Below, in pieces: positions 1-11,235 of a stretch of DNA of 64,000 nucleotides. Made by a program: the position numbers and the translations under genes. The notes under the pieces were generated by a model, which had not been told where the DNA came from, searched no databases, and saw nothing but the letters and a program-made list of their open reading frames with translations. Origin of the DNA: Limnoperna fortunei (lineage: Eukaryota > Mollusca > Bivalvia > Mytilida > Modiolidae); assembly GCA_944474755.1 (NCBI GenBank), contig OX104122.1, positions 4,489,223 to 4,553,222 on the forward strand. The letters are read 5' to 3'. Positions within the stretch are counted from its first letter, which is position 1; each line of letters begins with the position of its first letter.

Positions 1-426
1 AATTTCTGAACATCACCTTGACTAGCATACAATTTCTGTACATCACCTTGACCAGTATACAATTTATGTACATCACCTTGACCAGTATACAAGTTCTATA
101 CATCACTTTGAACAGTATACAATTTCTGTACATCACCTTGACCAGAATACAATTTCTGTACATCACCTTGACTAGTATACAATTTCTGTACATCACCTTG
201 ACTAGTATACAATTTCTGTACATCACCTTGACCAGTATACAAGTTCTATACATCACTTTGAACAGTATACAATTTCTGAACATCACCTTGACTAGCATAC
301 AATTTCTGTACATCACCTTGACTAGTATACAATTTCTGTACATCACCTTGACCAGTATACAAGTTCTGTACATCACTTTGAACAGTATACAATTTCTGTA
401 CATCACCTTGACCAGAATACAATTTA
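1..426. repeat. 30-bp minisatellite, about 14 units, cut by the window edge
   Basis: Head-to-tail 30-bp units beginning AATTTCTGTACATCACCTTG and ending ACCAGTATAC. Units differ at a few sites; a variant starting AAGTTCTATACATCAC recurs near 91, 241 and 361, so blocks of 4-5 units have been copied together. The period is a multiple of three and the unit lacks stops in one forward and one reverse frame, which creates spurious open frames with a 10-residue period. The array runs off the left edge and stops abruptly at a SINE. Confidence 0.97.
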
Positions 427-618
427 CAGTTTTTATTTGGGGAGGAAGCTGGATTACCCGGAGAGAGCCCCCGACCTGCGGTAGGAAAACTGGCAATCCT
501 TGTCAATTAGGATTGGAGTCGAGTACACCCTGCCTGCAGTGAGAATCGAACCCGCAATCTCAGTGTTGACAGACCACGGGATCAATAGTAGACGAACTAC
601 CTTGATCACCGAGGCCCC
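427..618 (-). mobile_element. tRNA-derived SINE, 3' truncated
   Basis: Reads on the minus strand from a tRNA-like head (GGGGCCTCGGTG at the right end) through a B box (GGTTCGATTC, reverse of 543-552) into a body with CAGTTTTCCTACCGCAGGTC and an AAAAACTG stretch. It matches the element at 14071-14335 segment by segment but lacks the terminal GGCGTTAAACA tail. The A box is degraded. It abuts the 30-bp array with no spacer, so the array edge and the SINE truncation coincide. Confidence 0.85.
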
Positions 619-1199
619 TGTAGTGGGGAGAACGAGACCTATTAATCGAAAAGGCTTGCCATTTGTCTTTTACTAGATCGGAGATACTCAACAGGTACTC
701 CAATAAAGGTGTGAGCCATGATGTAGCTTAAACCTCCATTTAAATATACAAAGCGATAGCGCCTGTAATGATGTATGTTTACAAGAGAATCGGAGCCATA
801 AAAGACATAAAAAGGACAGCAAATTTGACTTTATGCAATGATCTCACAAATATAAGGAGTTTAAATAGAAACATCCCTCTATTATCGATAATGTATCGGC
901 AAAGACGGTATTATTCCTGTGTTGTTTCACATATTGCATACATGTGTAATTATGTTTGATATCTAAACATAATGATTTAAACCATCATATCATATGTATT
1001 ATATCTGGTCCATTGTCGAGGTGCATGCCCATTATGGCTTATATTGTTACATTAATTCAGTATATATTACATAGACTGGACCTTTGACACTGATTACAGC
1101 GTTATACAGAACGTTTGGTAAAATTTGCGGGCTAAAAAGGATATATGCTTATATTTGTTAAGTAACAGTGAACCTGCTAACTCTTATACAGATAAATCC
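619..1199. other. AT-rich stretch without recognised features
   Basis: No convincing ORF, RNA gene or repeat. A 63-codon open frame from 768 has no recognisable motif and is in the range expected by chance. Confidence 0.6.
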
Positions 1200-1415
1200 T
1201 ACTGTCCTAGACAGGACGTTTGACACAGTCTGCGACGATAGACAGGACGTATGACACAGCCTACGACGCTAGACAGGATGTATGACACAGCCTACGGCGC
1301 TAGACTGGACGTATGACACAGCCTACGCCGCTAGACGAGACGTTTGACACAGCCTATGGCGCCAGACAGGACGTTTGACACAACCCACGGCGCTGGATAG
1401 GACGCTTGAAACCGC
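1200..1415. repeat. 31-bp minisatellite, about 7 units
   Basis: Degenerate units of about 31 bp with core GACAGGACGTATGACACAGC. Units differ by several substitutions each, so the array is older than the large arrays downstream. Confidence 0.92.
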
Positions 1416-1439
1416 CTCAAACAGAAACATGAAGGTCGG

Positions 1440-1640
1440 ATGGTGGGATATTGAGCCTGACTTGGACTGGGTCAACATTGAGGGTGGGAGATTAAGTCTT
1501 GACTTGGATTGGGTCAATACTGATGGTGGGAGATTGAGTCCGACTTGGACTGGGTCAACACTAAGGTTGGGAGATTGAGCCTGATTTGGACTGGGTCAAC
1601 ATTGAGGGTGGGAGACTGAGCCTGACTTGGACTGGGTGCG
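1440..1640. repeat. 41-bp minisatellite, nearly 5 units
   Basis: Units start GGTGGGAGATTGAGCCTGAC at about 1442, 1483, 1525, 1566 and 1607. The array follows the 31-bp array after about 25 bp. Confidence 0.93.
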
Positions 1641-2722
1641 CTCAACTTTAGCCTTTACTGACACGAATAACAAGTCTATGTTTCGCCTTCGGCTAAATGT
1701 CGAATATATAAATATTATCCAATAAAAAGTTATGAAAAAGGTGCAATAATGCCAGAGAGATTCCCAAGAATGACAGAGGAATCCCTAACATTAAAAGTTG
1801 GTGAAGACAGTTTTTGATTGGTTAAAGAGAAGTTCGTCTTGAGATGACCTTTAATGTGATGTTAAATCTTCACAGCGACAATAACAAAAAGGGGGAGCTG
1901 ATGACATATTTAATTATAATAAGATTGGTCTAGAGCTTTCAACGATTACTCCGGCTTTGCTCCCCCTCCCAAAAAGGGACCACATACTAAATATGCGAAC
2001 AATTTCTGAAAGCGGAGTAAAACAATACAGAAACAAACATTACAAAACAATACTTAGATGATATGTTCAAACTAAGAATATTTTTTGACCGTTATAGAAC
2101 GCCTAAGTATTACATGTTATATTTTGTCGGACCATGCACGTCTAGAGAAGACATCTGTATGCACGCCTAGAGAAGACATCTGTATGCACCATTATTTTTC
2201 AGTTTTTGACGATTTATTCCTGTTGCGAGCTTCTTTGTAAAAATATATGATCGAAGAATCTGTCCAAGAATAATTCATTTTATTACTATCAAGATTTCGT
2301 TCCTTGAACATCATGCAATACTAGCATACAACAGCAAGTAGCAAAGTATACCAATGAATCACAGTTTTACCTTTTAGATATTGTATAGAAGATATCGGCA
2401 TATTTTATTGCATTAAGTTCGGGGTTTCGCACTGACTGATTTACATATACTCATGTATTTGTATAAAAACCCCATAAAATATACATTAGTAAATATGTGA
2501 AAACGCATCAAACTGTAAACTCCATCAGAGGAGAAATACTTATAATTTTCAAAATAAAGTCTGTATGTGAGTCACGCAAAATATTTCATGACTTACATAC
2601 TTGTATTCAACAACTTAACAAAAAGTTTAAAGGAGAAAGCTATACTAAGGACGAAAAACTACATGATATTTTATATTTAAAAAAATATTTATCCTCCAAT
2701 AGTTCCTGAATATATTTAAGTT
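1641..2722. other. AT-rich spacer with one 25-bp duplication
   Basis: At 2134-2188 the 25-bp unit starting ATGCACGTCTAGAGAAGACA occurs twice in tandem. A 70-codon open frame at 2497-2709 is lysine-rich but has no recognisable domain; I do not call it a gene. Nothing else seen. Confidence 0.6.
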
Positions 2723-2838
2723 AATCACGTGTCTTTCAACACTGAGGTCGCGGGTCCGATCTATTCTCACTGTGTTCAGGGTATGCTCGACTACAATTTT
2801 AGTTAACTGCCAGTTTTCCTAGTGAATGTCGGGGTTAG
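2723..2838 (+). mobile_element. Diverged SINE fragment
   Basis: Matches the central part of the SINE at 14071-14335, in opposite orientation: ATCACGTGTCTTTCAACACT, a mutated B box (GCGGGTCCGATCT), then CTGCCAGTTTTCCTA. Head and tail are missing. An old, inactive copy. Confidence 0.7.
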
Positions 2839-3604
2839 AAAGTGTATATAATGTTAAATTCATTGATTAGGATTTATATTATGGGAATATAAATCCTAAG
2901 CCGTGAATGCGACGTTTTATATCCTGTCTAAGACCGGAATTACATAGATAGAGAAAAGTTAGAGAAAAACTTATATTAGTAAATGTTAAGGATCTTATCA
3001 GGCAACTTACTTCATATTGTCACAAAGTTTTGTTCGGTGCATAAAGAGGGAATTTTGGTAATATTTGACCAAAAAAGATTTGACGATTCCTAAATGGGCA
3101 TAACTCTCATAGACATTTACACTAAAGCCGTGATTGACCAAAACATCGTATAGACCTACGCTCTTAACCAGGGTCATCCTTAGACATGAACTTGAAAATA
3201 GTGCTTATATTTATATTTTCAGGTACATGACAACATATTCTGTCAACAAAATTAACTGTAAGTTTTTAAGTCACTTCAGGTTACCAACTGGAAAATAACA
3301 ACCACATAATTCCGGATTCTGAGCAACATACATGTTCTGTGGAAAACGTTTACAGTGTTTAAGAGTCACTTACAGTTTTCAAAAGTCCTAACTATATAGT
3401 TTTAAGTCTTAATCCGCCATTGTGGGTAACTATGTACAGATAGCTATGTGCAATAAGCTTAAAGAAATATTGCTAACATATATATAAATACCAGAAGTCC
3501 CGAATAAAATGTGTGTTAAGGCATTAAATGTTCAATCTTAGCTTTTCTTAAACAGTTGTTTAAAATACATATCAAATTGTCCATATAATATGGATCCAGT
3601 GAAC
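2839..3604. other. Unannotated AT-rich stretch
   Basis: No repeat, RNA gene or convincing coding region seen. Confidence 0.55.
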
Positions 3605-3680
3605 AAGCCCAATACAGAAAAACAGGCCCAATACAGAAAAAAACCAGGCTCAATACAGAAAAACAGGGCCAATACAGGAA
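3605..3680. repeat. Short tandem repeat with CAATACAG core, 4 units
   Basis: Four irregular units of about 19-21 bp with core CCAATACAGAAAAACAGGC. The same CAATACAG core reappears three times inside the foldback loop at 3903-3960, so the two may be parts of one element. Confidence 0.8.
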
Positions 3681-3880
3681 TGTCACTTCCGGTAATTTAT
3701 GTATAACTATCATTTTAAAAACAAACACATTCGTTTACAGAACGTAAATTACAGAAAAATTTTGAAGGAAAAAATAACATTTTTTATACTGAGAGTTGTT
3801 CATATTAATCTTTTATTATGTCCATGAGAAGCCGATTTGGTACTAAAATTAACTCAAATGGTTCATACAAGTGTCATTAA

Positions 3881-3980
3881 ATGGGTGTTTTCATATTCGT
3901 TGCCTCGGTCTAATACAGCTATCCTCGACCCAATACAGCTTCCCTTGGACACAATACAGGTCAAATATGAAAACACCCAT
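3881..3980. mobile_element. Small foldback (inverted-repeat) element
   Basis: Perfect 17-bp inverted arms: ATGGGTGTTTTCATATT at 3881-3897 and its complement at 3964-3980. The 66-bp loop holds three CAATACAG-type words. The structure suggests a tiny MITE or the core of a larger one; no target duplication was identified. Confidence 0.6.
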
Positions 3981-4640
3981 GTAAATAGTATAATGGATCA
4001 CTTGGGCACTATTAGTTCTATCCAGTTCAGCACTATGCGAATAAAGACGAAAACCAATAGCATTGGCTGTTAGTTATCTTGTAAAAGTTGAAATTTACAA
4101 CATCCGTGCATGAGAAAGAAACTGTAATTATTATAATACTAAATGCCTAAGATAATTGCTTACCGTGTAGATGGATGCAATTCTTCGATTTATGTGTTGC
4201 GTTTAATTTAAATATGAGATAAAATATGTCAGTAATATCATATATCATAGATTTATTCAGAAGTAGAAGTTTACCTTGTGATTCGGCAGTCCAATCTATC
4301 TGCTTACGTCATTTCCTATATTTTTATGACGTAACAGTTGTTCATCAAGACCAAAAAGTTAGTGGTAAAGGACATCACTACTTTATGTCATATTTTTACA
4401 AAACCATTCATTGGCGTCGCAAAAACTACCGCTTTGTAGCTAAGTACGATTTACCACAAACAATACGATAAACCCCCCAAAACTTGAACTGAGCTAGGAA
4501 GGCGATGAAATTTTATTTCTGGCATCTTTATATAGAGTACGCAGACCACGTTGTATGAAACAATGATCTTTAAATATTGTCTTCCTCCACGGAATCCGTT
4601 AGCGCCTTTCCTAGCGTGTTTTAAATTCTAATACTTACTA
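3981..4640. other. Unannotated AT-rich stretch
   Basis: Contains an open frame at 4226-4471 (81 codons) without recognisable motif. No repeat seen. Coding status is unsupported. Confidence 0.5.
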
Positions 4641-4678
4641 CTTGTTGTTCGGTCTGTTTTCTTTTTTATTTTTCTTAC
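4641..4678. repeat. Short dispersed repeat, copy 1
   Basis: CTTGTTGTTCGGTCTGTTTT followed by a CTT(T)-rich run is nearly identical over about 37 bp to 37164-37201. Too short to classify; likely remnants of the same interspersed element. Confidence 0.55.
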
Positions 4679-4720
4679 TACTGACTGTTTTAAAATAATA
4701 TGAATGTAGGAGCAGCCTAA

Positions 4721-5604
4721 ATGCGAGCATCGCACATTGTTCATGTCGTTACTTCAGAGCCCCATAACAGTGCCTCTAAATTCCATTGATGACGTGACGT
4801 CTTATCTAATGTGTTGGTGACGTCACAAAATTCAATTTCAAACACAGCGTTTGAAAAAAAAATTGTCTGGCATTTTTGTTGTAATTTAAAAAATAAACAC
4901 TTTAATTTTATCGATGTCAAAATTATTGTTGTCTACTTTTATATTATATATTTTTTCGTTCGTCTACAATATTTTTTTCGGATAGCTCAGCTTTCATCTG
5001 AAATGGATTAACCTGGTCCCCTGGTGCAATATTTTTCATTTACGCAAGCTTCACTTTTAAATATAACCCCAGGTCACCACCAGTTTACTACCCAATTTGA
5101 TTGGTTATTTAAAACGCCATGTTTGAGCTAATTTTTCGCGCGTTTCGTTCCGTTGGAAATTTATGTCAGAGTACAATTTAAATAAAGTAGCTACCTGCTT
5201 CTTGTTTTCCGGCTTTCGAGTAAAACTGAGAAATCTCTGTAAGTTATTCCCACATTCGAGACATAAATCTATAAAAGCATTCTTTTGATAAACTGTATTT
5301 TTATTTGATTTGTTTACCCGGACGCCGGACGTTACGTCATAATGCTTTGTATCGGAGTTACGTCAGTTACTGTTAATAATGACGTAAATTTTGAGGCATT
5401 CCGAATGTTGCAAACCGGTCAAAATTTTGACCGGATTCATTGCTGGTGACCTGACTGTATATTCGAACCGGATGTCCGCTTACGGTATTGAGAATATTTA
5501 GTCAGGATCCCAGACTACTGAAATGGATTTGTTCATATGGATCACGTGACTTTTTTTTCACACACACATGTAACCGTATAGCTCGCATCTGCGATGCTCG
5601 CTAT
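4721..5604. mobile_element. TIR-bounded non-autonomous element, copy 1 (about 0.9 kb)
   Basis: Bounded by a perfect 12-bp inverted repeat, GCGAGCATCGCA at 4723-4734 and its complement at 5590-5601. The inner left part (about 4748-4830) shares GTGCCTCTAAATTCCA, a GACGTGACGT block and GGTGACGTCA with 38477-38560, inside a second element with related ends. No transposase ORF. Carries several CRE-like TGACGT words and a perfect 20-bp palindrome at 5415-5434. Assignment to a superfamily is not possible by eye; no clear target duplication. Confidence 0.55.
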
Positions 5605-5639
5605 TACAAAATACTGTTACAAAGTTAGGACATTAGTTC

Positions 5640-5890
5640 TGGTTTACGGTATTGTGCATGACGGCTGAAATGTACTCGATTCCTGTACATTATTACTAAT
5701 TTACAGTGTTGCCATGATGGCTGCAGTGTACTCGAGACCTGGATATTATTACTGAGCTACGGTGTTGTCATAAGTTCTGCATTGTACTCGATTCATGGAA
5801 TTAGTACTGGGTTAAGGTATGACGGCTGCAGTGTACTCAATTCCTGGATTTTAGTACTGGGTTACGGTATGACAGCTGCAGTGTTCTACA
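5640..5890. repeat. Degenerate 49-57 bp tandem repeat, 4 units
   Basis: The words GACGGCTGCAGTGTACTCGA and TTAGTACTGGGTTACGGTAT recur with spacing of 57, 56 and 49 bp. The array runs directly into the next one. Confidence 0.85.
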
Positions 5891-5896
5891 AAGAAT

Positions 5897-6457
5897 TATG
5901 TGCAGCTAGCTCTATCTTAAAACCATTGGTTCGTAGATAGATCTATCTTACAACCATGGGTTCGTGGATAGTTCCGTCTAACAAGCATTTCTTCGTGGGT
6001 AGAACTTTCGTACAACCATTGTTTCTTGGCTAGGTCGGTCTTACAACCATTGGTTCATGGCTAAAGCTGTCTTACAACCATTGTTTCGTGGCTTGGTCTG
6101 TCTAACAGCCATTGGTTCGTAGATAGAGTTGTCGTACGACCATTGGTTCGTGGCTAGGTCTGTCTTATAATCATTGGTTCATTGCTATAGCTGTCTTACA
6201 ACCACTGTTCCGTGGCTTGATCTGTCTTACAACCATTGGTTCATGGCTAGGTGTGTCTTACAAACAACTGTGCGTAGCTAGCTCTGTCGTACAACCATTG
6301 TTTCGTGGATAGATCTATGTTACAACCATTGTTTCTTGGCTAGGTCTGTCTTACAAACATTGGTTCATGACTAGAGCTGTCTTACAACCATTGGTTCATG
6401 ACTAGAGCTGTCTTACAACGATTGGTTCGTAGCTAAGTCTGTCTTACAAGCATTGGT
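5897..6457. repeat. 31-bp minisatellite, about 18 units
   Basis: Units of about 31 bp with TCTGTCTTACAACCATTGGT followed by TCGTGGCTAGG. Considerable unit divergence. Confidence 0.93.
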
Positions 6458-7151
6458 AGGTATGGTCAGAATTGGTCATCACACAGCGGGTCCACCAACG
6501 TTTTTTTATTATATAATTATTATTATTTTGTATTGACACATTATAACCACCGATTTTAAGGAATTAAATTGAATTAGAACCAACTTGACTTATTTAATTG
6601 AAATTAGCATCCATTTGTTGTGTTCCCAAAACGTCTACTCGCAAAATAAACATTTAATTAAGAAATGAGGATTATAAGGTCGTTGAAGGTTTTTTACCTG
6701 TAAAATACTTAATATTTTTTAACAGTTTGAACAAATCTAAAAACCAACTCTGTATGAACTGGGCACGAAGACGGTCATAAAGATCGAACGTGAACTCAGA
6801 ATTGAAAAGAAAAATCATATCCTAGATACGCGTTGTCCATGATAAATTTAATGTGCCATATCAATTTAAAACTACAATTATTTTGACTACAGTTGGTACA
6901 TTATTCGATACTTACTGGCACTGAGCTTTATCCGATATATGCGGAACGATTGATGTCGCATTAAAATATACTAACGGCCTATGAAAACGCAACATTTAAA
7001 TTTGCATAAATACAATTTTATAGAAACAGCATAATTATAAACTATAAACAAGTGATATATCTTAAAGTACAGAACAATAGCAACAAATCGACGAAAGTGT
7101 TTGAAATTAATGTTTCTTCTTTTCTGTCCGACGAATCACTTAAGTACTCAC
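6458..7151. other. Unannotated AT-rich stretch
   Basis: No repeat or coding region supported. If the candidate exon that follows is real, this would be its downstream intron on the minus strand. Confidence 0.5.
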
Positions 7152-7293
7152 AGTAAAGTTCTGAATTTCCTATAGTCTGTCCACCATTTGCTGGAACGCA
7201 TGCGGGACAACTCTGTGGCATTGATTGGAAGAGTGTGCAGATTGTTTGCGTTGAGGGAGGCACCTGTGACGCGAGCGGAATTATTGTATCCAT
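7152..7293 (-). CDS. Candidate coding exon, unrecognised product
   Basis: On the minus strand an ATG at 7293 opens a frame of about 47 codons that reaches a consensus splice donor, ACT|GTGAGT, with the GT at 7151-7150. The peptide begins MDTIIPLASQVPPSTQ and contains three cysteines in CTLFQSMPQSCPACVP, then NGGQTIGNSEL. The frame stays open another 36 codons past the donor, but that part is low-complexity hydrophobic sequence, so the exon is drawn to the donor. An in-frame TAG lies two codons upstream of the ATG, so this would be a first coding exon; a pyrimidine-rich TTTTTTGTACAG acceptor-like site lies about 80 bp further upstream. The segment is richer in G+C than its surroundings. No family was recognised and no partner exon was located. 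It may be a chance frame. Confidence 0.22.
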
Positions 7294-8428
7294 TGTTACC
7301 TATGGATTTCAAAACGCATCTACCGCCAATTTATTTATCATGCATCCATTACATTTGCTGTACAAAAAAGGTACCGAATACGTTTTTGCTTTATTAGGCA
7401 GTGCCGAATAGAATTTCCTGGTACCCTTGACCTCACCTCTTACGATATTTACTATTCTGTTCTGGGTTAAAACGTTTGTCACATCAGTACCACTAGAATA
7501 CGCGCCGAAAATTTCAAATCGGCTTGAAGTGAACGTTTTTCAGTAGATTTAAATGTATTTTAGGGTCGCAGGCTAAAAACGATATTCGTAGAAAATTAAA
7601 GTTTATTTGTACTCGGCGTGAAACAGGTGAGCAATGCTGGGCGGAGCTTAGCATTTCTACCCGTTTCTAAGGCTCGTACAAATAATGGTTATATTTTCTG
7701 ACAATGAACGAATATTATATATACACACATCAAACATATTACAAACAACAAAGCGTGTTGTTTTCATCAGCACTCAGTATATATTATGTTATTATTATAT
7801 CATTATTATATATATATATATATAAATGTTTGCATAATCTTTTTCACTTTTTATATTTCATTAAATTTTCTGCTGAGCATACTTTTTAATTGGGAAGCGA
7901 CAAGAAATGGCAACTCAATCGAGTTACTTTAAAAGAGTTTTTATATTTTTCTCACCTGAAATTGTGGTCATAGTTCTTTTTTGAAACAATATTTTACATG
8001 TAAATTTAACAGGAAAAACATGCATTTCCTTAAACGGGCCTCTTAATCACCTTTCTTAATTATATGTTTATTTTGCGAGTATACATTTTGCATTTTGCGA
8101 ATAAATCATCCATTGACGATCCGATAGTAAATAAAATCTTTTATCTTTTAAAAAAAGTCGTTGTAATTGTTGGTTTGTTTACCCAATTATTGAGCTTGAT
8201 TATGGGGGCCGCAGTACCCGGGAATAAACAGACCTTCGGCAAAAAAAAAAAAAAACAAAACTGGCAATTCTTTTGAGATAAGGGACCACACAATATCTAT
8301 CTAAGGGTTAGGCCAGTAAAATTCAGAACTATATGCCAGAAAATCCCCTTGTCCCCCTATTATTAATTAATTATTAAAAGCCTTTCTTCTCCCGATGTAA
8401 CGCAGAGAACAATATACCTAATATTAAC
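7294..8428. other. AT-rich spacer with microsatellites
   Basis: Contains an (AT)n tract at about 7806-7824 and a poly-A run at about 8240-8254. No gene, SINE or minisatellite was recognised. Confidence 0.6.
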
Positions 8429-9628
8429 AGGGTGTTAAAACATACACACATTCACCCCCAGCGAGTTTGTCTCTTACACAACAGGGTGTTAAAACATACA
8501 CACATTCACCCACAGCGAGTTGGTCTCTTACACAACAGGGTGTTAAAACATACACACATTCACCCCCCCCCCCCAGCGAGTTGGTCTCTTACACAACAGG
8601 GTGTTAAAACATACACACATTCACCCCCAGCGAGTTGGTCTCTTACACAACAGGGTGTTAAAACATACACACATTCACCCCCAGCGAGTTGGTCTCTTAC
8701 ACAACAGGGTGTTAAAGCATACACACATTCACCCACAGCGAGTTGGTCTCTTACACAACAGGGTGTTACAACATACACACATTCACCCCCAGCGAGTTGG
8801 TCTCTTACACAACAGGGTGTTAAAACATACACACATTCACCCCCAGCGAGTTGGTCTCTTACACAACAGGGTGTTAAAACATACACACATACAACCCCAG
8901 CGAGTTGGTTTCTTACACAACAGGGTGTTAAAACATACACACATTCACCCACAGCGAGTTGGTTTCTTACACAACAGGGTGTTAAAACATACACACATTC
9001 ACCCACAGCGAGTTGGTCTCTTACACAACAGGGTGTTAAAACATACACACATTCACCCCCAGCGAGTTGGTCTCTTACACAACAGGGTGTTAAAACATAC
9101 ACACATTCACCCCCAGCGAGTTTGTCTCTTACACAACAGGGTGTTAAAACATACACACATTCACCCACAGCGAGTTGGTCTCTTACACAACAGGGTGTTA
9201 AAACATACACACATTCACCCCCAGCGAGTTTGTCTCTTACACAACAGGGTGTTAAAACATACACACATTCACCCCCAGCGAGTTGGTCTCTTACACAACA
9301 GGGTGTTAAAACATTCAAACATTCACCCCCAGCGAGTTGGTCTCTTACACAACAGAGTGTTAAAACATACACACATTCACCCCCAGCGAGTTTGTCTCTT
9401 ACACAACAGGGTGTTAAAACATACACACATTCACCCCCAGCGAGTTGGTCTTTTACACAACAGGGTGTTACAACAAACACACATTCAAACCCCAGCGAGT
9501 TGGTCTCTTACACAACAGGGTGTTAAAACATACACACATTCACCCCCAGCGAGTTGGTCTTTTACACAACAGGGTGTTACAACAAACACACATTCAAACC
9601 CCAGCGAGTTGGTCTCTTACACAACAGA
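8429..9628. repeat. 54-bp minisatellite, about 22 units
   Basis: Units of 54 bp: GGTGTTAAAACATACACACA, then TTCACCCCCAGCGAGTTGGT, then CTCTTACACAACAG. Most units differ at only one or two bases; one has an expanded C run near 8565. Because 54 is divisible by three and the unit lacks stops, two forward frames and one reverse frame stay open for over 300 codons with an 18-residue period. Three mutually overlapping frames on both strands are the mark of a repeat artefact rather than a protein gene. Confidence 0.97.
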
Positions 9629-9881
9629 CAAATAACATAAAGTCGTGTTCTTATCATCTGAAAAATTGCTCACATGGTAGTCAGCAAAACACACTCACAA
9701 AACAAAGGAAAATCCATCAGTACAGTTATAAAGATGGCACTTGAATTGCACTTGGAATGACGTCTTATGATAGTGAATGTCTCATAGGCATGGCTCTATT
9801 TAGATTAAACTGACATCGGTAAAGCCTAATTTGCATATGTCGGGAAAATTATCAATATTTTAAATCCTGAATATGTATATT
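9629..9881. other. Short spacer between array and MITE
   Basis: No feature supported. Confidence 0.5.
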
Positions 9882-10193
9882 TTACGGAAGCTCGTACGTG
9901 CCACGGAAAAAACGAATTTCAAACTTGTGCGCACGAGTTGCTTATTTGAGCACACAAGTTAGTAACTCGTGCGCACAAGATTTAAAACTCGTGCGCTCAA
10001 GATTTGAACGTCGTGCGCTCTAGTTAGTAAATCGCGCGATCAAGATTTGAAACTCGTGTGCTTAAGTTAATAACTTGTGCGCACAAGTTTGAAACTCATG
10101 TGCTCAAGATTTGAAACTCGTGCGCTCAAGTTAGTAACTCGTGCGCACAAGTTATAAATGATTTTTTTCCTTGGAACGTACGGGATTCCATAA
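9882..10193. mobile_element. Palindromic MITE-like element (312 bp) with an internal GTGCGC repeat
   Basis: The ends form an imperfect terminal inverted repeat of about 30 bp: TTACGGAAGCTCGTACGTGC on the left and TTATGGAATCCCGTACGTTC on the complement of the right end, each followed by an A run and ACTTGTGCGCACGAGTT. The interior is about nine irregular units of about 25 bp (CTCGTGCGCACAAG, CTCGTGCGCTCAAG), each partly palindromic, so almost the whole element can fold on itself. Flanking TATT at 9878-9881 and 10194-10197 is a possible target duplication. No coding capacity. Confidence 0.75.
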
Positions 10194-10599
10194 TATTTGT
10201 TAAAACCGCTAAAAATATTTAAAAAAAATGGAATCAGATATATCGAGAATTATTTATTTTTAGAAACTGTGGCCATCTGGGATGTTTTGCATGGCTGTCG
10301 GATTTCTGCATTCAAACGCTTGATCAATTCAAGAAGAACACTATTTTATTTTCCTTAACCTAATGAAATGTTCCTCATATTTGGTCTTCATAAGACTGTT
10401 CAAGTTGAGCTTCTCCTGCTAAAGTGGAATACGTCAACATTCAAATAATTTTATTTATTTTGAGTCCGGTTAGAGTTATCGGATATGCAATTGGGATCTT
10501 CCGGAGATTATCTTAGGATTTGCAGAAGGTTGGGTTAGCGCGGCCCGGGCCCTTTGCGATATAATTGGAGACCTTCTGGAGATTATCATAGGATTAACA
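10194..10599. other. Unannotated stretch with a weak duplication
   Basis: GGAGATTATCTTAGGATT near 10503 and GGAGATTATCATAGGATT near 10578 form a spaced pair just before the SINE tail. Nothing else recognised. Confidence 0.45.
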
Positions 10600-10672
10600 G
10601 TTTTCCTGTGGTTTCAGGTTATCCACGGATAAAAACTGGACGTCATGATATTGCTGAAAAACATCTGAAACC
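10600..10672 (+). mobile_element. SINE tail fragment
   Basis: CAGTTTTCCTGTGG, then GTTATCCACGGATAAAAACT and GGACGTCATGATATTGCTGA match the tail half of the SINE at 14071-14335 on the plus strand. The tRNA-like head is absent and the terminal CGTTAAACA is lost. Confidence 0.65.
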
Positions 10673-10690
10673 AATTCAAACGAGAAAATT

Positions 10691-10760
10691 GTTTGCTTTG
10701 CTTTGCTTCGCTTTGTTTTGTGGTTTTTTTTTTCTTTCTTTGTTTTGTTGTTATTGTTGC
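10691..10760. repeat. TTTGC/TTTGT low-complexity tract
   Basis: Repeated TTTGCTTTGCTTCGCTTTG followed by T-rich sequence; sits about 20 bp past the SINE tail and may have grown from its A/T-rich end. Confidence 0.7.
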
Positions 10761-10992
10761 TTTACGTCCAGCGGACACATGTCAGCTGTATTTAGGAGCA
10801 GAATGAAATAACAAATAATAAACAGATTAAAGAAATCGGATATACCCATGGACAGATAATTTGGACTACCACTTAAACGTATGGATTGTTGGGGAGGAAC
10901 GGAACATTTGTAGCAGCTATACACCTATTCCTTTTCTATACAATGGTCTTTATTCTGCAAGGAGCGTTAAACTTCGTGGTCCTAATTTCCAT

Positions 10993-11235
10993 ACCAACAA
11001 GACACAACACTGTGTCAAGGAGCGTGGGACTCTCCAAACCCGTTATCCACTTTGGTTCGTGGTCAGACTCCATATTATAACCAGACACCCCCACTCCAAC
11101 AAGATACAGCTCTGTGTCAAGGTGTGTGAGTCTCTACAAACACGTTATCCACTTTGGTTCAAGGTCAGACTTCCATATTATAACCTGACCCCAAACTAAC
11201 AAGACACAGCTATGCGTCAAGCCGCGGGAAACTTT
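10993..11235. repeat. About 102-bp tandem repeat, 2.4 units
   Basis: AACAAGACACAGCTCTGTGT-type starts at 10995, 11098 and 11198; each unit carries CGTTATCCACTTTGGTTC and CCATATTATAACC. The open frame across it is a by-product. Confidence 0.9.

Noticed and set aside
2497..2709. 70-codon lysine-rich open frame
   Set aside because: Composition follows from an A-rich strand; no family or conserved motif seen.
4226..4471. 81-codon open frame
   Set aside because: No recognisable motif, no splice or start context that stands out, AT-rich surroundings; not distinguishable from chance.
8432..9635. Long open frames of over 300 codons on both strands
   Set aside because: They follow from a 54-bp period and a stop-free unit; three frames on two strands are open over the same DNA, there is no domain and no start context. 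Annotated as repeat only.
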